64,000 bases of DNA from Bacterioplanoides sp965219715. Its GTDB lineage: Bacteria > Pseudomonadota > Gammaproteobacteria > Pseudomonadales > Oceanobacteraceae. The translations under genes were made by a program, and so were the position numbers. Positions within the stretch are counted from its first letter, which is position 1; the number at the start of each line of letters is the position of its first letter. The notes under the pieces were generated by a model. It was not told the origin of the DNA and made no database searches. It saw nothing but the letters and a program-made list of their open reading frames with translations. The stretch spans positions 4,216,001 through 4,280,000 of the forward strand of contig NZ_OZ244785.1 of assembly GCF_965219715.1 (NCBI RefSeq). The letters run 5' to 3'. Shown piece by piece: positions 40,096 through 49,932 of this stretch.

Positions 40096-41874
40096 ATGAC
40101 CGATTCTAAAAAACCTTTAGGTATCACCGACGTCGTTCTGCGCGACGCACACCAGTCCATTCTGGCGACTCGTATGCGCATTGACGACATGCTTCCCATT
40201 GCTGAAAAGCTGGATCAAGTAGGCTACTGGTCTCTTGAATCCTGGGGCGGCGCAACATTCGATTCTTGCATCCGCTTCCTGGGCGAAGACCCATGGGATC
40301 GCATTCGCGAATTCAAGAAAGCCATGCCAAAAACCCCGCACCAGATGCTGCTGCGTGGTCAGAACCTGCTTGGCTACCGTCACTATGCTGACGACGTAGT
40401 TGATAAATTCGTAGAACGCGCTGCTACCAACGGTGTAGACGTTTTCCGTGTATTCGACGCGATGAACGACCCGCGTAACCTGGAAACTGCATTAAAAGCA
40501 GTTAAGAAACAGGGCAAACACGCACAGGGTACTCTGTCGTTTACCACTTCTCCGGTTCACACCATGGAAGCATGGGTGTCTCTGGCGAAACAAATTGAAG
40601 ATATGGGCGCAGACTCCATTGCCATTAAAGATATGGCCGGTGTACTGACTCCATACGACGCATTTGAACTGGTTGGCAAGCTGAAAGCTCAGACTGACCT
40701 GGAAGTTCAACTGCACGCTCACGCGACTTCAGGTCTGTCTGATATGACCATCCTGAAAGCAGTAGAAGCTGGCATCGACCGTGTTGATACCGCAATCTCT
40801 TCTATGTCCATGACTTACGGTCACACAGCAACTGAATCTGTTGTTGCTGCTCTGGCAGGTACTGAGCGTGAGACTGGCATTGATCTGCTGTTGCTGGAAG
40901 AAATCGCTGCTTACTTCCGCGACGTTCGTAAGAAGTACGCTAAGTTCGAAGGTGCTCTGAAAGGCACTGACTCCCGTATTCTGGTTGCCCAGGTTCCTGG
41001 CGGCATGTTGACCAACATGGAAAACCAGCTGCGTGAGCAAGGCGCGTCTGACAAGTTCGACGACGTACTGAAAGAAATTCCACGAGTTCGTGAAGACCTG
41101 GGTTTCATCCCTCTGGTAACTCCGACTTCTCAGATCGTTGGTACTCAGGCAGTACTGAACGTACTGACTGGCGAGCGTTACAAGTCTATCTCTAAAGAAA
41201 CTCAGGGCATCCTGAAAGGCGAATACGGTGCTGCACCGGCGCCGATGAATGCTGAGCTGCAAGCTCGCGTTCTGGATGGTGCGGAAGCAATCACTTGTCG
41301 CCCGGCTGACCTGCTGGAAAACGAGATGGACAAGATCATTGCAGACGTTGACGCACTGGCTGCCGACAAAGGCATCAAGCTGGCTGCTGATAAAATCGAC
41401 GACGCTCTGACTTACGCTCTGTTCCCACAGATTGCTCCTAAGTTCCTGGAAAACCGTGGCAACCCAGACGCATTCGAACCAGCGCCTAAAGGTGCTGACG
41501 AAGATACCTTCACCGTAACCGTTGATGGCAACGAATACGTAGTGAAAGTTGACGAAGGCGGCGACGTTAAAGAACTGGCTCCTGTAAACGGTGCCCCAAT
41601 CAGCTTAGGTGGCGCTGCGCCAGCGGCTGGTGGTGCTGCTCCTGCAGCCGCTGTTGGTGGTGGTGATCCAATCGCTGCACCTCTGGCTGGTAACGTATGG
41701 AAAGTTCTGGTTCAGCCGGGTCAGCAAGTTGCTGAAGGCGATGTGGTTCTGATTCTGGAAGCCATGAAGATGGAAACCGAAGTTCGTGCACCGCGCGCTG
41801 GCACCATCGGCAGCGTTGCTGCGGCTGAAGGTTCTGCTGTTAAGGTTGGCGACACTCTGTACACGCTGGCTTAA
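40096..41874 (+). CDS. oadA: Oxaloacetate decarboxylase alpha subunit (biotin)
   Basis: A 592-residue cytosolic carboxyltransferase subunit. The N-terminal TIM barrel has VVLRDAHQSILATRM and LHAHATSG; the middle part is the PYC_OADA domain. A Gly/Ala/Pro-rich linker leads to a C-terminal biotinyl domain with the biotin-Lys motif LEAMKMETEV. It transfers CO2 from oxaloacetate to biotin. I placed the start at ATG 40096, behind GAAAAGG, instead of ATG 40045, which would add 17 unlikely residues. Its codon usage is strongly biased, suggesting high expression. Confidence 0.94.
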   Translation: MTDSKKPLGITDVVLRDAHQSILATRMRIDDMLPIAEKLDQVGYWSLESWGGATFDSCIRFLGEDPWDRIREFKKAMPKTPHQMLLRGQNLLGYRHYADDVVDKFVERAATNGVDVFRVFDAMNDPRNLETALKAVKKQGKHAQGTLSFTTSPVHTMEAWVSLAKQIEDMGADSIAIKDMAGVLTPYDAFELVGKLKAQTDLEVQLHAHATSGLSDMTILKAVEAGIDRVDTAISSMSMTYGHTATESVVAALAGTERETGIDLLLLEEIAAYFRDVRKKYAKFEGALKGTDSRILVAQVPGGMLTNMENQLREQGASDKFDDVLKEIPRVREDLGFIPLVTPTSQIVGTQAVLNVLTGERYKSISKETQGILKGEYGAAPAPMNAELQARVLDGAEAITCRPADLLENEMDKIIADVDALAADKGIKLAADKIDDALTYALFPQIAPKFLENRGNPDAFEPAPKGADEDTFTVTVDGNEYVVKVDEGGDVKELAPVNGAPISLGGAAPAAGGAAPAAAVGGGDPIAAPLAGNVWKVLVQPGQQVAEGDVVLILEAMKMETEVRAPRAGTIGSVAAAEGSAVKVGDTLYTLA

Positions 41875-41888
41875 TGGGGGGCTGATTG

Positions 41889-43199
41889 ATGGATAGCTTA
41901 CTCCGTCTCTGGAATGACACTGGTATTGCCCACATTGAGGGTGGCCAGGCGTTCATGATGTTGGTGGCCTTTGGTATGTTGTACCTGGCCATCAAAAAAG
42001 GCTTTGAGCCACTGCTGCTGTTACCAATCGCTGTTGGTACTCTGATGGTTAACATCCCGAGTGCTGGCATGGGTTGGTCTGCGGCCGAAGCTGCGATTCG
42101 TTCTGCGGATCCAAAAGTACTGGCAGAATTTGCTGAACTGTTCGGCATTGCTGCTAACTCAACGATGGATCAGGTGTTTGCCGCTTATAAAGAAGCTTAC
42201 GAAGTGCAGGGTATCCTGTACAAGAAAGCGGTTGCACTGGGTTCTACCCTGGGCTTCGATAACGGCATGTTATACGTGTTCTACAGCATGACGATTGCCA
42301 GTGGTGTTGCACCTCTGCTGATCTTCATGGGTGTTGGCGCGATGACTGATTTCGGCCCGCTGCTGGCTAACCCTAAAACTCTGCTGTTAGGTGCGGCTGC
42401 TCAGTTCGGTATCTTTGGTACTGTTGCTGGTGCGGTACTGCTGACTGATGCAGGCCTGATGGACTTCACCGTTCAGCAGGCGGCGGCGATTGGTATCATC
42501 GGTGGTGCTGACGGCCCGACTTCGATCTTTATTGCATCGAAACTGGCGCCTGAACTGCTGGGTGCAATTGCGGTAGCGGCCTACTCATATATGGCTCTGG
42601 TTCCTCTGATCCAGCCGCCAATTATGAAAGCACTGACTTCAGAATCTGAGCGTCAGATCGCCATGAGCCAGCTGCGCACGGTAACCAAAGGCGAGAAGAT
42701 CGTATTCCCGATCGCTGTACTGGTACTGGTTGCGATTCTGCTGCCATCCGCAGCTCCGCTGCTGGGTATGTTCTGCTTCGGTAACCTGATGAAAGAATCT
42801 GGTGTGGTTGAGCGTCTGAGCGACACGGCACAAAATGCTCTGATCAACGTAGTGACCATCTTCCTGGGTCTGTCTGTTGGTTACAAAATGAGCTCTGATG
42901 CTTTCCTGAACGGCAGCACTCTGGCGATTATCATCCTGGGTCTGGTTGCCTTTATGGTAGGTACTGCTGCTGGTGTGATCATGGCTAAAATCATGAACAA
43001 GCTGAGCAAAGATCCTATCAACCCGCTGATCGGTTCTGCAGGTGTATCTGCTGTACCTATGGCGGCTCGTGTATCTAACAAAGTTGGTCTGGAAGCTAAC
43101 AGCCAGAACTTCCTGTTGATGCATGCGATGGGTCCAAACGTTGCGGGTGTAATCGGTTCTGCGGTAGCAGCCGGTGTGATGATCAGCTTCTTCGGCTAA
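41889..43199 (+). CDS. oadB: Oxaloacetate decarboxylase beta subunit (Na+ pump)
   Basis: A 436-residue membrane protein that couples carboxybiotin decarboxylation to Na+ export. It has about 10 helices and the conserved ion-path segments GNLMKESGV, IGIIGGADGPTSIFI (with the key Asp) and, near the end, KVGLEANSQNFLLMHAMGPN (broken here by length). The ATG at 41889 has a GGGG ribosome site; the adjacent TTG is less likely. A strong bidirectional terminator closes the operon. Confidence 0.94.
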   Translation: MDSLLRLWNDTGIAHIEGGQAFMMLVAFGMLYLAIKKGFEPLLLLPIAVGTLMVNIPSAGMGWSAAEAAIRSADPKVLAEFAELFGIAANSTMDQVFAAYKEAYEVQGILYKKAVALGSTLGFDNGMLYVFYSMTIASGVAPLLIFMGVGAMTDFGPLLANPKTLLLGAAAQFGIFGTVAGAVLLTDAGLMDFTVQQAAAIGIIGGADGPTSIFIASKLAPELLGAIAVAAYSYMALVPLIQPPIMKALTSESERQIAMSQLRTVTKGEKIVFPIAVLVLVAILLPSAAPLLGMFCFGNLMKESGVVERLSDTAQNALINVVTIFLGLSVGYKMSSDAFLNGSTLAIIILGLVAFMVGTAAGVIMAKIMNKLSKDPINPLIGSAGVSAVPMAARVSNKVGLEANSQNFLLMHAMGPNVAGVIGSAVAAGVMISFFG

Positions 43200-43222
43200 T
43201 CATTAAACATCTCGTAAGACGT

Positions 43223-43256
43223 AAAAAAGCCGCTCTGGAAACAGAGCGGCTTTTTT
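43223..43256. terminator. Bidirectional terminator after oadB
   Basis: A6-GCCGCTCTG / CAGAGCGGC-T6 with GAAA loop: a very stable hairpin ending oadGAB and the convergent DUF2956 gene. Confidence 0.95.
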
Positions 43257-43304
43257 GTTTCCGGAGCTTTTATAACTAGCTGCTTAGAGATCGAGCCCGA
43301 TTAT

Positions 43305-43640
43305 CTAAGGAATCATAAGCTGAAACGCAATAAACCCAATCCAGCTGACGGCGAGTAATATCCAGGGAAGAAAGGTCAGTGGCTTGGCTGGCTTTTCTTC
43401 TACCAGCTCCGTTTCGGTCTCTTTTAGTTTCGCTTTCAGCTCTTGTTTCCGCTGCTTGTCACGTTCGCGGGATTTTTGCTTTTCGCGCTTTTTATATTCA
43501 GCAATGCCTTTTTCGATACCCTGAGCAATCAGCTTGGTCTGCTCTTTGGTCTGACCAGGTTTTTGGGTGCCTTTGGCAATTTTCATTGCGTCAGCCTTGG
43601 TCGCATCTGAAATTTCTGCTTTGGAGTGCTTCTTAGCCAT
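43305..43640 (-). CDS. DUF2956 family membrane-anchored protein
   Basis: A 111-residue protein with a conserved DUF2956 N-terminal part (ATKADAMKIAKGTQKPGQTK, EQTKLIAQGIEKGIAEYKK), a long Lys/Arg/Glu-rich helix and one C-terminal membrane helix (FLPWILLAVSWIGFIAFQL). It is tail-anchored in the inner membrane. The family has no known function. It is divergent from dnaE. Confidence 0.8.
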   Translation of the reverse strand: MAKKHSKAEISDATKADAMKIAKGTQKPGQTKEQTKLIAQGIEKGIAEYKKREKQKSRERDKQRKQELKAKLKETETELVEEKPAKPLTFLPWILLAVSWIGFIAFQLMIP

Positions 43641-43739
43641 TTGAGATATTGATTGTGTGGGAGATAGTCGGGGAGTGTGCCATTAGCAAGCGAATGTCGC
43701 TACAATGGTCGTTTATTTTTTCAGCTTAAGTACCCGCTA

Positions 43740-46700
43740 ATGTCCCAGAATTTTGTCCATCTTCGTGTTCACTCAGAATTTTCGCTGTACGACAGTACCG
43801 TGCGGGTGAAGAAGCTGATTGGTGCGGTTTCGGATATGGGCATGCCGGCTGTTGCTCTGACTGACCAGGCCAACATATACGCGTTGGTTAAGTTCTACAA
43901 AGGCGCTTTGGGAGCTGGTATTAAGCCAATCCTAGGTGCGGATCTGTGGTTGGAAAATGAAGAGGATATTCATGCACCGTTTCGTATAACAGCCCTGTGT
44001 CAGACGCCCGAAGGTTACCTCAGTTTGCGGGAGCTCATTTCCCAGGGTTTTGTTGATAATCAGCATTTCGACCGTGCCATGATCAAAAAGGAATGGTTGT
44101 TTGAACATCAACAGGGATTAATTGTGCTCTCAGGTGCGCGCGATGGTGATATCGGTCAGCGCGTGGTGAAGGGGGACTTAGAAGGTGCAGAGATACTTGC
44201 CAGGGAATACCAACACGTTCTTGGTGACCGTTTTTATTATGAAGTTCAGCGTACTGGCCGCGAAGGTGACGAAGTCGTAGCTAAGGCGGGTATCGCATTG
44301 GGCGGCAAGTTAGGAATCCCGTTGGTGGCGACCAACGATGTGCGCTTCCTGAAGGCTGAAGACTTTGAAGCGCATGAAACCCGGGTTTCGATTGGTCAGG
44401 GGTATGCCCTTGAAGATAAGCGCCGCCCGCGCGAATACAGCGAGCAGCAATATTTCCGTTCTGCGGAAGAAATGGCTGAACTTTTCAGTGATATTCCATC
44501 TGCGATTGAAAACACTGTTGAAATTGCTAAACGTTGTTCGGTGGAAGTGTTATTGGGTAAATACTTCCTGCCAGATTATCCGATTCCGGAAGGTCTGAGT
44601 GAAGACGATTTCTTCCGTAAAATTTCCGAAGTGGGTTTGCAGGAGCGTTTGGAGTTTATTTATTCCGACCTCGATCCAAATTCCGCTGAGTTCCAGGAAA
44701 AACGTAAGCCCTATGATGAGCGCTTAAAGTTCGAGCTGGATATTATTATCCAGATGGGATTCCCGGGCTATTTCCTGATCGTAATGGACTTTATTCAGTG
44801 GGCTAAAGACCACAATATTCCGGTAGGCCCGGGACGGGGTTCTGGTGCTGGCTCCCTGGTTGCTTATGCGCAGAAAATTACTGATCTGGATCCACTTGAA
44901 TACGACTTGCTGTTCGAACGATTCCTGAACCCGGAACGGGTATCCATGCCCGACTTTGATATCGACTTCTGCATGGAAGACCGGGAAAAAGTAATTTCCT
45001 ATGTGGCGGATAACTACGGTCGTCAGGCGGTATCCCAGATTGTGACCTTTGGCACCATGGCAGCAAAAGCTGTGGTCCGTGACGTGGCCCGTGCTCAGGG
45101 TAAGTCATTTGGTTTAGCGGATAAGTTATCGAAATTAATTCCGGGCGACCCGGGTATGACGCTGGAAAAAGCGTTAAATACCGAACCTGCACTCGGTGAA
45201 TTTTTAAATGACGATGACGAAGCCCAGGAAATCTGGGATATGGCGTTGCGTCTGGAAGGTATCGCCCGTCAGACCGGTAAACACGCCGGTGGTGTGGTAA
45301 TCGCACCCACCAAATTAACCGATTTTTCCGCCACCGCTTGTGAACCCGGTGGCGCAGGTCTGGTAACTCAGTTCGATAAAAACGATGTGGAAGAAGCCGG
45401 ACTGGTTAAGTTCGACTTCCTGGGTCTGCGGACCCTGACCATTATCGATTGGGCATTAAAAACCATTAATCGTTTTCGTGAGCGTGAAGGTAAAGAGCCT
45501 ATTCGGGTGGAAGAAATTCCGCTCGATGATAAAGAGTCGATCGAATATCTGAAAACCGCTCAGACTACCGCGGTATTCCAGCTTGAATCCCGGGGTATGA
45601 AAGACCTGGTTCGCCGTCTGCAGCCAGATAACCTGGAAGATATGATTGCACTGGTGGCCCTGTTCCGTCCGGGGCCGCTGGAATCCGGCATGGTTGATGA
45701 CTTTATTAACCGGAAACACGGCCGTGCCGAAGTGGCTTATCCCCACCCGGATTTCCAACACGAAAGTTTAAAACCGATTTTAGAACCGACCTACGGCGTT
45801 ATTGTTTACCAGGAGCAGGTAATGCAGATCGCCCAGACACTGGCAGGTTATACCCTGGGTGGCGCTGATATGTTGCGTCGGGCGATGGGTAAGAAAAAAC
45901 CGGAAGAAATGGCCAAGCAGCGGGAAACCTTCCGCGAAGGCGCTATTTCGGTCGGGGTTGACCCTGACCTGGCGATGAAAATTTTCGACCTGGTGGAAAA
46001 ATTCGCTGGTTATGGTTTTAACAAATCTCACTCCGCCGCCTATGCAGTCGTTTCGTATCACACACTGTGGCTGAAAAAACATTATCCGGCGCCGTTTATG
46101 GCGGCGGTAATGACCTCCGATATGCAAAACACCGATAAGGTGGTTGGTTTTATCGAAGAGTGTCGTGAAATGGAGTTGGCGCTGGTTTTACCGAATGTTA
46201 ACCAGTCGGAATTTGGTTTTACCGTCAATGACGACGGTGCCATTGTTTATGGTTTAGGTGCAGTGAAAGGCGCCGGTGAAGGTCCGGTGGAAGCGGTCAC
46301 CGAAGCCCGTGCTGAGGGCGGTGAATTTAAAGATTTATTCGACTTCTGTGAGCGTTGCGATTCCAAGCGAATTAATAAGCGGGTACTGGAAGCTTTGGTG
46401 CGTTGTGGTGCGTTTGACTGCTTCGGCGAGGACCGTTCAATTTTAATGGCCGCGATTGAAGATGCGGTAAAAGCCGCGGGTCAAAGTGCGGCTAACGAAG
46501 CTGCTGGTATGATCGATCTGTTTGGTGAAGTCGAAGCAGAAGTAGCTGATGAAACCGATCCGTATGAACGTCATCGTCATTTACGTAAGTGGACTCTGAA
46601 AGAACGCTTACAGGGTGAAAAAGATACCCTGGGCTTATACGTTACCGGCCACCCGTTTGATGAATATGAAAAAGAAGTACGCCAGCTGGTGCCAACCAAG

Positions 46701-47231
46701 CTGTCACATATTCAGGAAAATAAAGGCACGCAAAAACTCACTGGCTTAGTGGTTGATATGCGGGTGATGAAAAACAAGCGTGGCGACAATATGTGTTTTG
46801 TTACGCTGGATGATCGCTCTGGCCGTATGGAAGTCGCTTTGTTCGCTGATGTATATGAAGACGTTCGCGAAGTTGTTGCCAAAGATAAAGTGCTGGTTGT
46901 TGAAGCTCAGGTCAGTCATGACGATTATTCCGGCGGCTTAAAAGCAACCGGCCGCAGTGCGATGGAAATCAGTCAGGCGCGATTAACTTTTGCCAAGTCT
47001 TTGCGTATTAAAGTTGATGCTGAACTGGCAGGTGAGCGTTTGCCACAACAGCTGCAACAGAAATTATTACCGATGGAAAATGGTTGTCCGGTGGTGCTGG
47101 ATTTCCGTAACGAAGTAGCTCAATGCGATATTCAATTGGGTGATCAGTATCGTATCAATCCCACCGACGATCAGTTGCTGCAACTAAAATACGAATTTGG
47201 CGAGGAAGCCGTTGAGTTGCTATTTAACTGA
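43740..47231 (+). CDS. dnaE: DNA polymerase III alpha subunit
   Basis: The 1163-residue replicative polymerase. Order: PHP domain (FVHLRVHSEFSLYDST), palm and thumb with GPGRGSGAGSLVAYA and the catalytic PDFDIDFC, fingers with QVMQIAQTLAGY and GYGFNKSHSAAYA, the helix-hairpin-helix region, OB fold (TGLVVDMRVMKNKRGDN) and C-terminal tau-binding part. The start at ATG 43740 (MSQNFVHLRVHSE) matches the family; the upstream ATG is spurious. It overlaps tilS by 20 bases. In E. coli, accA lies between dnaE and tilS; here it does not. Confidence 0.96.
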   Translation: MSQNFVHLRVHSEFSLYDSTVRVKKLIGAVSDMGMPAVALTDQANIYALVKFYKGALGAGIKPILGADLWLENEEDIHAPFRITALCQTPEGYLSLRELISQGFVDNQHFDRAMIKKEWLFEHQQGLIVLSGARDGDIGQRVVKGDLEGAEILAREYQHVLGDRFYYEVQRTGREGDEVVAKAGIALGGKLGIPLVATNDVRFLKAEDFEAHETRVSIGQGYALEDKRRPREYSEQQYFRSAEEMAELFSDIPSAIENTVEIAKRCSVEVLLGKYFLPDYPIPEGLSEDDFFRKISEVGLQERLEFIYSDLDPNSAEFQEKRKPYDERLKFELDIIIQMGFPGYFLIVMDFIQWAKDHNIPVGPGRGSGAGSLVAYAQKITDLDPLEYDLLFERFLNPERVSMPDFDIDFCMEDREKVISYVADNYGRQAVSQIVTFGTMAAKAVVRDVARAQGKSFGLADKLSKLIPGDPGMTLEKALNTEPALGEFLNDDDEAQEIWDMALRLEGIARQTGKHAGGVVIAPTKLTDFSATACEPGGAGLVTQFDKNDVEEAGLVKFDFLGLRTLTIIDWALKTINRFREREGKEPIRVEEIPLDDKESIEYLKTAQTTAVFQLESRGMKDLVRRLQPDNLEDMIALVALFRPGPLESGMVDDFINRKHGRAEVAYPHPDFQHESLKPILEPTYGVIVYQEQVMQIAQTLAGYTLGGADMLRRAMGKKKPEEMAKQRETFREGAISVGVDPDLAMKIFDLVEKFAGYGFNKSHSAAYAVVSYHTLWLKKHYPAPFMAAVMTSDMQNTDKVVGFIEECREMELALVLPNVNQSEFGFTVNDDGAIVYGLGAVKGAGEGPVEAVTEARAEGGEFKDLFDFCERCDSKRINKRVLEALVRCGAFDCFGEDRSILMAAIEDAVKAAGQSAANEAAGMIDLFGEVEAEVADETDPYERHRHLRKWTLKERLQGEKDTLGLYVTGHPFDEYEKEVRQLVPTKLSHIQENKGTQKLTGLVVDMRVMKNKRGDNMCFVTLDDRSGRMEVALFADVYEDVREVVAKDKVLVVEAQVSHDDYSGGLKATGRSAMEISQARLTFAKSLRIKVDAELAGERLPQQLQQKLLPMENGCPVVLDFRNEVAQCDIQLGDQYRINPTDDQLLQLKYEFGEEAVELLFN

Positions 47232-48603
47232 GGTTGTCGAACACCAGCTTAAAAATCAGCTTGCCAGTGAAAACCCAGTAATCTGGGTCGCACTAAGTGG
47301 CGGCCTCGACTCTGTCGTGTTGCTCCATCTGTTGGCACATTCCCGACGTTATCTAAACCACGTAAAAGCCATCCATGTTCATCATGGCTTGTCCGAAAAT
47401 GCGGATTCCTGGCAGCTGTTTTGTCAGGATCTTTGCTCTCAGTTAAACATCCCGCTGACGGTAAAAAGAGTTGCAGTGGTTGCCTCTGGTGAGGGACTGG
47501 AACAAGCAGCGCGCAAAGCTCGTTATAGCGCCTTTGCCGAAGAATTAAGGCCGGGCGAATACTTGCTGACGGCACATCATGCGGACGATCAGATCGAGAC
47601 TTTTTTTCAGCGCTTGATGCGAGGTGCTGGTATTCAGGGTTTAGGATCTATGCCTGTTGTTCGTCGTGAACAACATTATTTTTTATTGCGTCCGTTACTG
47701 TCGTGTCAGCGCACTCAGCTCGCTGATTATGCGCAGGCAAAGCAGCTAAGTTGGGTTGAAGATGAATCCAATCAGGACCAGCGATTTGATCGTAACTGGT
47801 GGCGTCAGAACTTACTGCCAACCTTATGGACACGTTATCCCGGACGTCAGGCCAGTGTATTACGCAGTATTGAGCAGTTACAGCGTGACAATGAGGTGTT
47901 GCAGGAGTTACTGCAGCCCAGGCTTGAAAGCTGTATTGCTGAAAGTCCCTGGCCGGGAACCGCCAGCCACAAATTATTGCTGAATGAATTAACCCGAAAT
48001 AGTCATGCAATTCAGGCGTGTATTTTACGTGCTTGGTTCAGGCTTAATGGAATTAATTCCCCCTCTGCCATACAACTGCAATGTGTCTTTAGTGAAATCA
48101 TCGCCGCTCAAACCGGTAAGCAACCCGAACTTGTGTTGGGGGCCTGGGTTTTAAGACGTTTCGATAATGCGTTGTTTTTGTGCGGTGCAGAGAGTGGGAC
48201 AGATCGGTTGACTACTGAGGAGCAGCCCCTGAAGTTATCACAACTTTGTGCCGGAAATGAGACATCGTCAGCAGCTATCCGCTGGCATGCTGGCACAATA
48301 CAGATTGCAGCCGATACACAGGAAAGTGATCGTGTTGGGTTGTTACCCGGGGACTACACCCTGATGACTGCCGCAACAATTCCAGCGGGGTTGATAAGGC
48401 CACATGGACGGCCGGCGAAAAAACTCAAACATGTCTGGCAAGAGCATAAAATCCCGCCCTGGTTAAGGCCACAATGGCCCTGCCTGGTTGCGGATAATGG
48501 AGACCTGGTTAGTGTTATTAACCTGGCTGTGGACTCTCGATATATTGCAGAAGACGGCTGTACACTTAGTTGGAGTCGTCAGGAAAAGAATAATGAAGAA
48601 TAA
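47212..48603 (+). CDS. tilS: tRNA(Ile)-lysidine synthase
   Basis: A 463-residue enzyme that converts C34 of the AUA-reading tRNA(Ile) to lysidine. The ATP pyrophosphatase loop is ALSGGLDSVVLLHLL, with VHHGLSENAD and LTAHHADDQIETFFQRLMRG downstream. The N-terminus has no ATG; TTG at 47212 is preceded by GAGG six bases upstream, inside dnaE. The start is therefore 20 bases before the dnaE stop. It overlaps the next gene by 11 bases. Confidence 0.93.
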   Translation: MSCYLTEVVEHQLKNQLASENPVIWVALSGGLDSVVLLHLLAHSRRYLNHVKAIHVHHGLSENADSWQLFCQDLCSQLNIPLTVKRVAVVASGEGLEQAARKARYSAFAEELRPGEYLLTAHHADDQIETFFQRLMRGAGIQGLGSMPVVRREQHYFLLRPLLSCQRTQLADYAQAKQLSWVEDESNQDQRFDRNWWRQNLLPTLWTRYPGRQASVLRSIEQLQRDNEVLQELLQPRLESCIAESPWPGTASHKLLLNELTRNSHAIQACILRAWFRLNGINSPSAIQLQCVFSEIIAAQTGKQPELVLGAWVLRRFDNALFLCGAESGTDRLTTEEQPLKLSQLCAGNETSSAAIRWHAGTIQIAADTQESDRVGLLPGDYTLMTAATIPAGLIRPHGRPAKKLKHVWQEHKIPPWLRPQWPCLVADNGDLVSVINLAVDSRYIAEDGCTLSWSRQEKNNEE

Positions 48604-49027
48604 GATTGCTGGCCTGTTTTTACTGGTAATGAGCCTGCTTCCGGTGGCTGCTCAGGCTTTATCTGTGTATCAGGTTAATGCGGTGATGACTTATGCCGGG
48701 CAGCTGAAAACCGATACCGCATTTGTCATTCTGGAGAATGATACCAGTCGTTTTGAAGAACACGGTGCAGGTGGCTATAGTTTAGTGCTGAGTGTGAATC
48801 AGAACGCAGGTGGCAGTTATACCGTTGATACGGAAATTTATGCAGATCTCGGTAGAGGTCAGAAATTACTGGGCACACCTGCTGTCACCATGGAAAAAGA
48901 TAAACCGGCCAGCGTTGCATTTGATACTGAGCTGGTTGGGCGTGTGGAGTTGCAGCTGACTCTGGTAAAACACGTGGATGTTGACGGAAATGAATTGCAA
49001 GAATGCAAATATGTAGAGTGCGAGTAA
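48593..49027 (+). CDS. Small exported protein, unknown
   Basis: A 144-residue secreted protein: signal peptide (GLFLLVMSLLPVAAQA-LSV) and a beta-rich body with few charged clusters. Two Cys near the end (LQECKYVECE) may form a disulphide. I do not recognise a family. The ATG has AGGAAAAG upstream and lies 11 bases inside tilS. Its 3' end overlaps the next small gene, so the set is translated as one chain. Confidence 0.7.
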   Translation: MKNKIAGLFLLVMSLLPVAAQALSVYQVNAVMTYAGQLKTDTAFVILENDTSRFEEHGAGGYSLVLSVNQNAGGSYTVDTEIYADLGRGQKLLGTPAVTMEKDKPASVAFDTELVGRVELQLTLVKHVDVDGNELQECKYVECE

Positions 49028-49527
49028 TATTGCGTTTTCTGTTGTTATTAATTGCAGGAATCTGGCTTGCTGGTTGTAATGATGCTGGCGAGCCTATTCT
49101 GCGCGGAGTTAAGCAAGGAAACAGCGAGCTTTCAAAAGCCGGTGATACACCTGCACAGCCCGGCAGTGAAGGCGAAAGCCCGGAAGATAACACCTTTGGC
49201 GTTGAAGAATTGTTTTATCAACCGCAGGCAACTGACCAGAAGCACACAAACGTAGCGCGACGCATCCTTGATCTCAATTTACCCCATGAAATAAAACACG
49301 GTGATATTCACGCCAACACGGAACCGCAGTGGCGTAATCACGCGTTGGTTGGTGAGACCCAAACCTTTCCGAACTTCTTTGAGCACAAAGCTGAAGTGAA
49401 TCAGAAGCCATCGGCTGTAGACTTTTCTGGCAAGGTTCACTGGCAGGAGGCCGCGGAAGATCTGGCCATTCCGCCGCTTAACACCATTGAGGGATTAGAA
49501 TTGGAAATATCGGTGAAAACGCGATAA
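49003..49527 (+). CDS. Putative lipoprotein, unknown function
   Basis: A protein of up to 174 residues with a hydrophobic leader and a lipobox (IWLAGCNDA), so probably anchored by acylated Cys. The rest is polar and Pro/Glu-rich with no recognised domain. It overlaps the preceding exported-protein gene by 25 bases in another frame. The start could be the ATG at 49003 or the GTG at 49018; neither has a strong ribosome site. It probably acts in the envelope with its neighbour. Confidence 0.6.
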   Translation: MQICRVRVILRFLLLLIAGIWLAGCNDAGEPILRGVKQGNSELSKAGDTPAQPGSEGESPEDNTFGVEELFYQPQATDQKHTNVARRILDLNLPHEIKHGDIHANTEPQWRNHALVGETQTFPNFFEHKAEVNQKPSAVDFSGKVHWQEAAEDLAIPPLNTIEGLELEISVKTR

Positions 49528-49553
49528 CCGATATTGAAGCCTGTAAGAAGGCC

Positions 49554-49931
49554 TTAGCCAGAGCAGTACTCCAGCCAGGCGATCAGCAAGTCTTTAAAAT
49601 CATCCAGACCACAACCGGCAATATCCTCACTGTCGTAGAAGTTCAGGCCATCGGCGGTCATCTGTTCCTGACTATCATCGTCAAAGTTTTCGGCAATGCT
49701 GTTGGCTTTGATCTCAACTTCATCGCGGTTCAGCGATAAAATAAATTCTTTGCCATTAATGTCCAGCGCTTCAAAAATACCGTCCTGAATTTGCTCGATA
49801 TTATGTAATAAACCGGAAATGCGATCGGTATCGTTACCAATTTCGTCACTCAGCCAGCGGCCAATTGCAGCTTGTTCCATCGACAATTCTGCAACCGGGC
49901 CACGGTTTCCCTGATAAAACTGATATTCCAA
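49554..49931 (-). CDS. YacL (UPF0231) family protein
   Basis: A 125-residue acidic cytosolic protein with the YacL pattern: an initial MEYQFYQGNRG, a central strand pair (EFILSLNRDEVEIKANSI), and GLNFYDSEDIAGCGLDDFKDL near the C-terminus. Function is unknown. It lies directly behind rnt, one base apart, in a leftward operon with rnt and pyrC. Confidence 0.75.
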   Translation of the reverse strand: MEYQFYQGNRGPVAELSMEQAAIGRWLSDEIGNDTDRISGLLHNIEQIQDGIFEALDINGKEFILSLNRDEVEIKANSIAENFDDDSQEQMTADGLNFYDSEDIAGCGLDDFKDLLIAWLEYCSG

Positions 49932-49932
49932 C

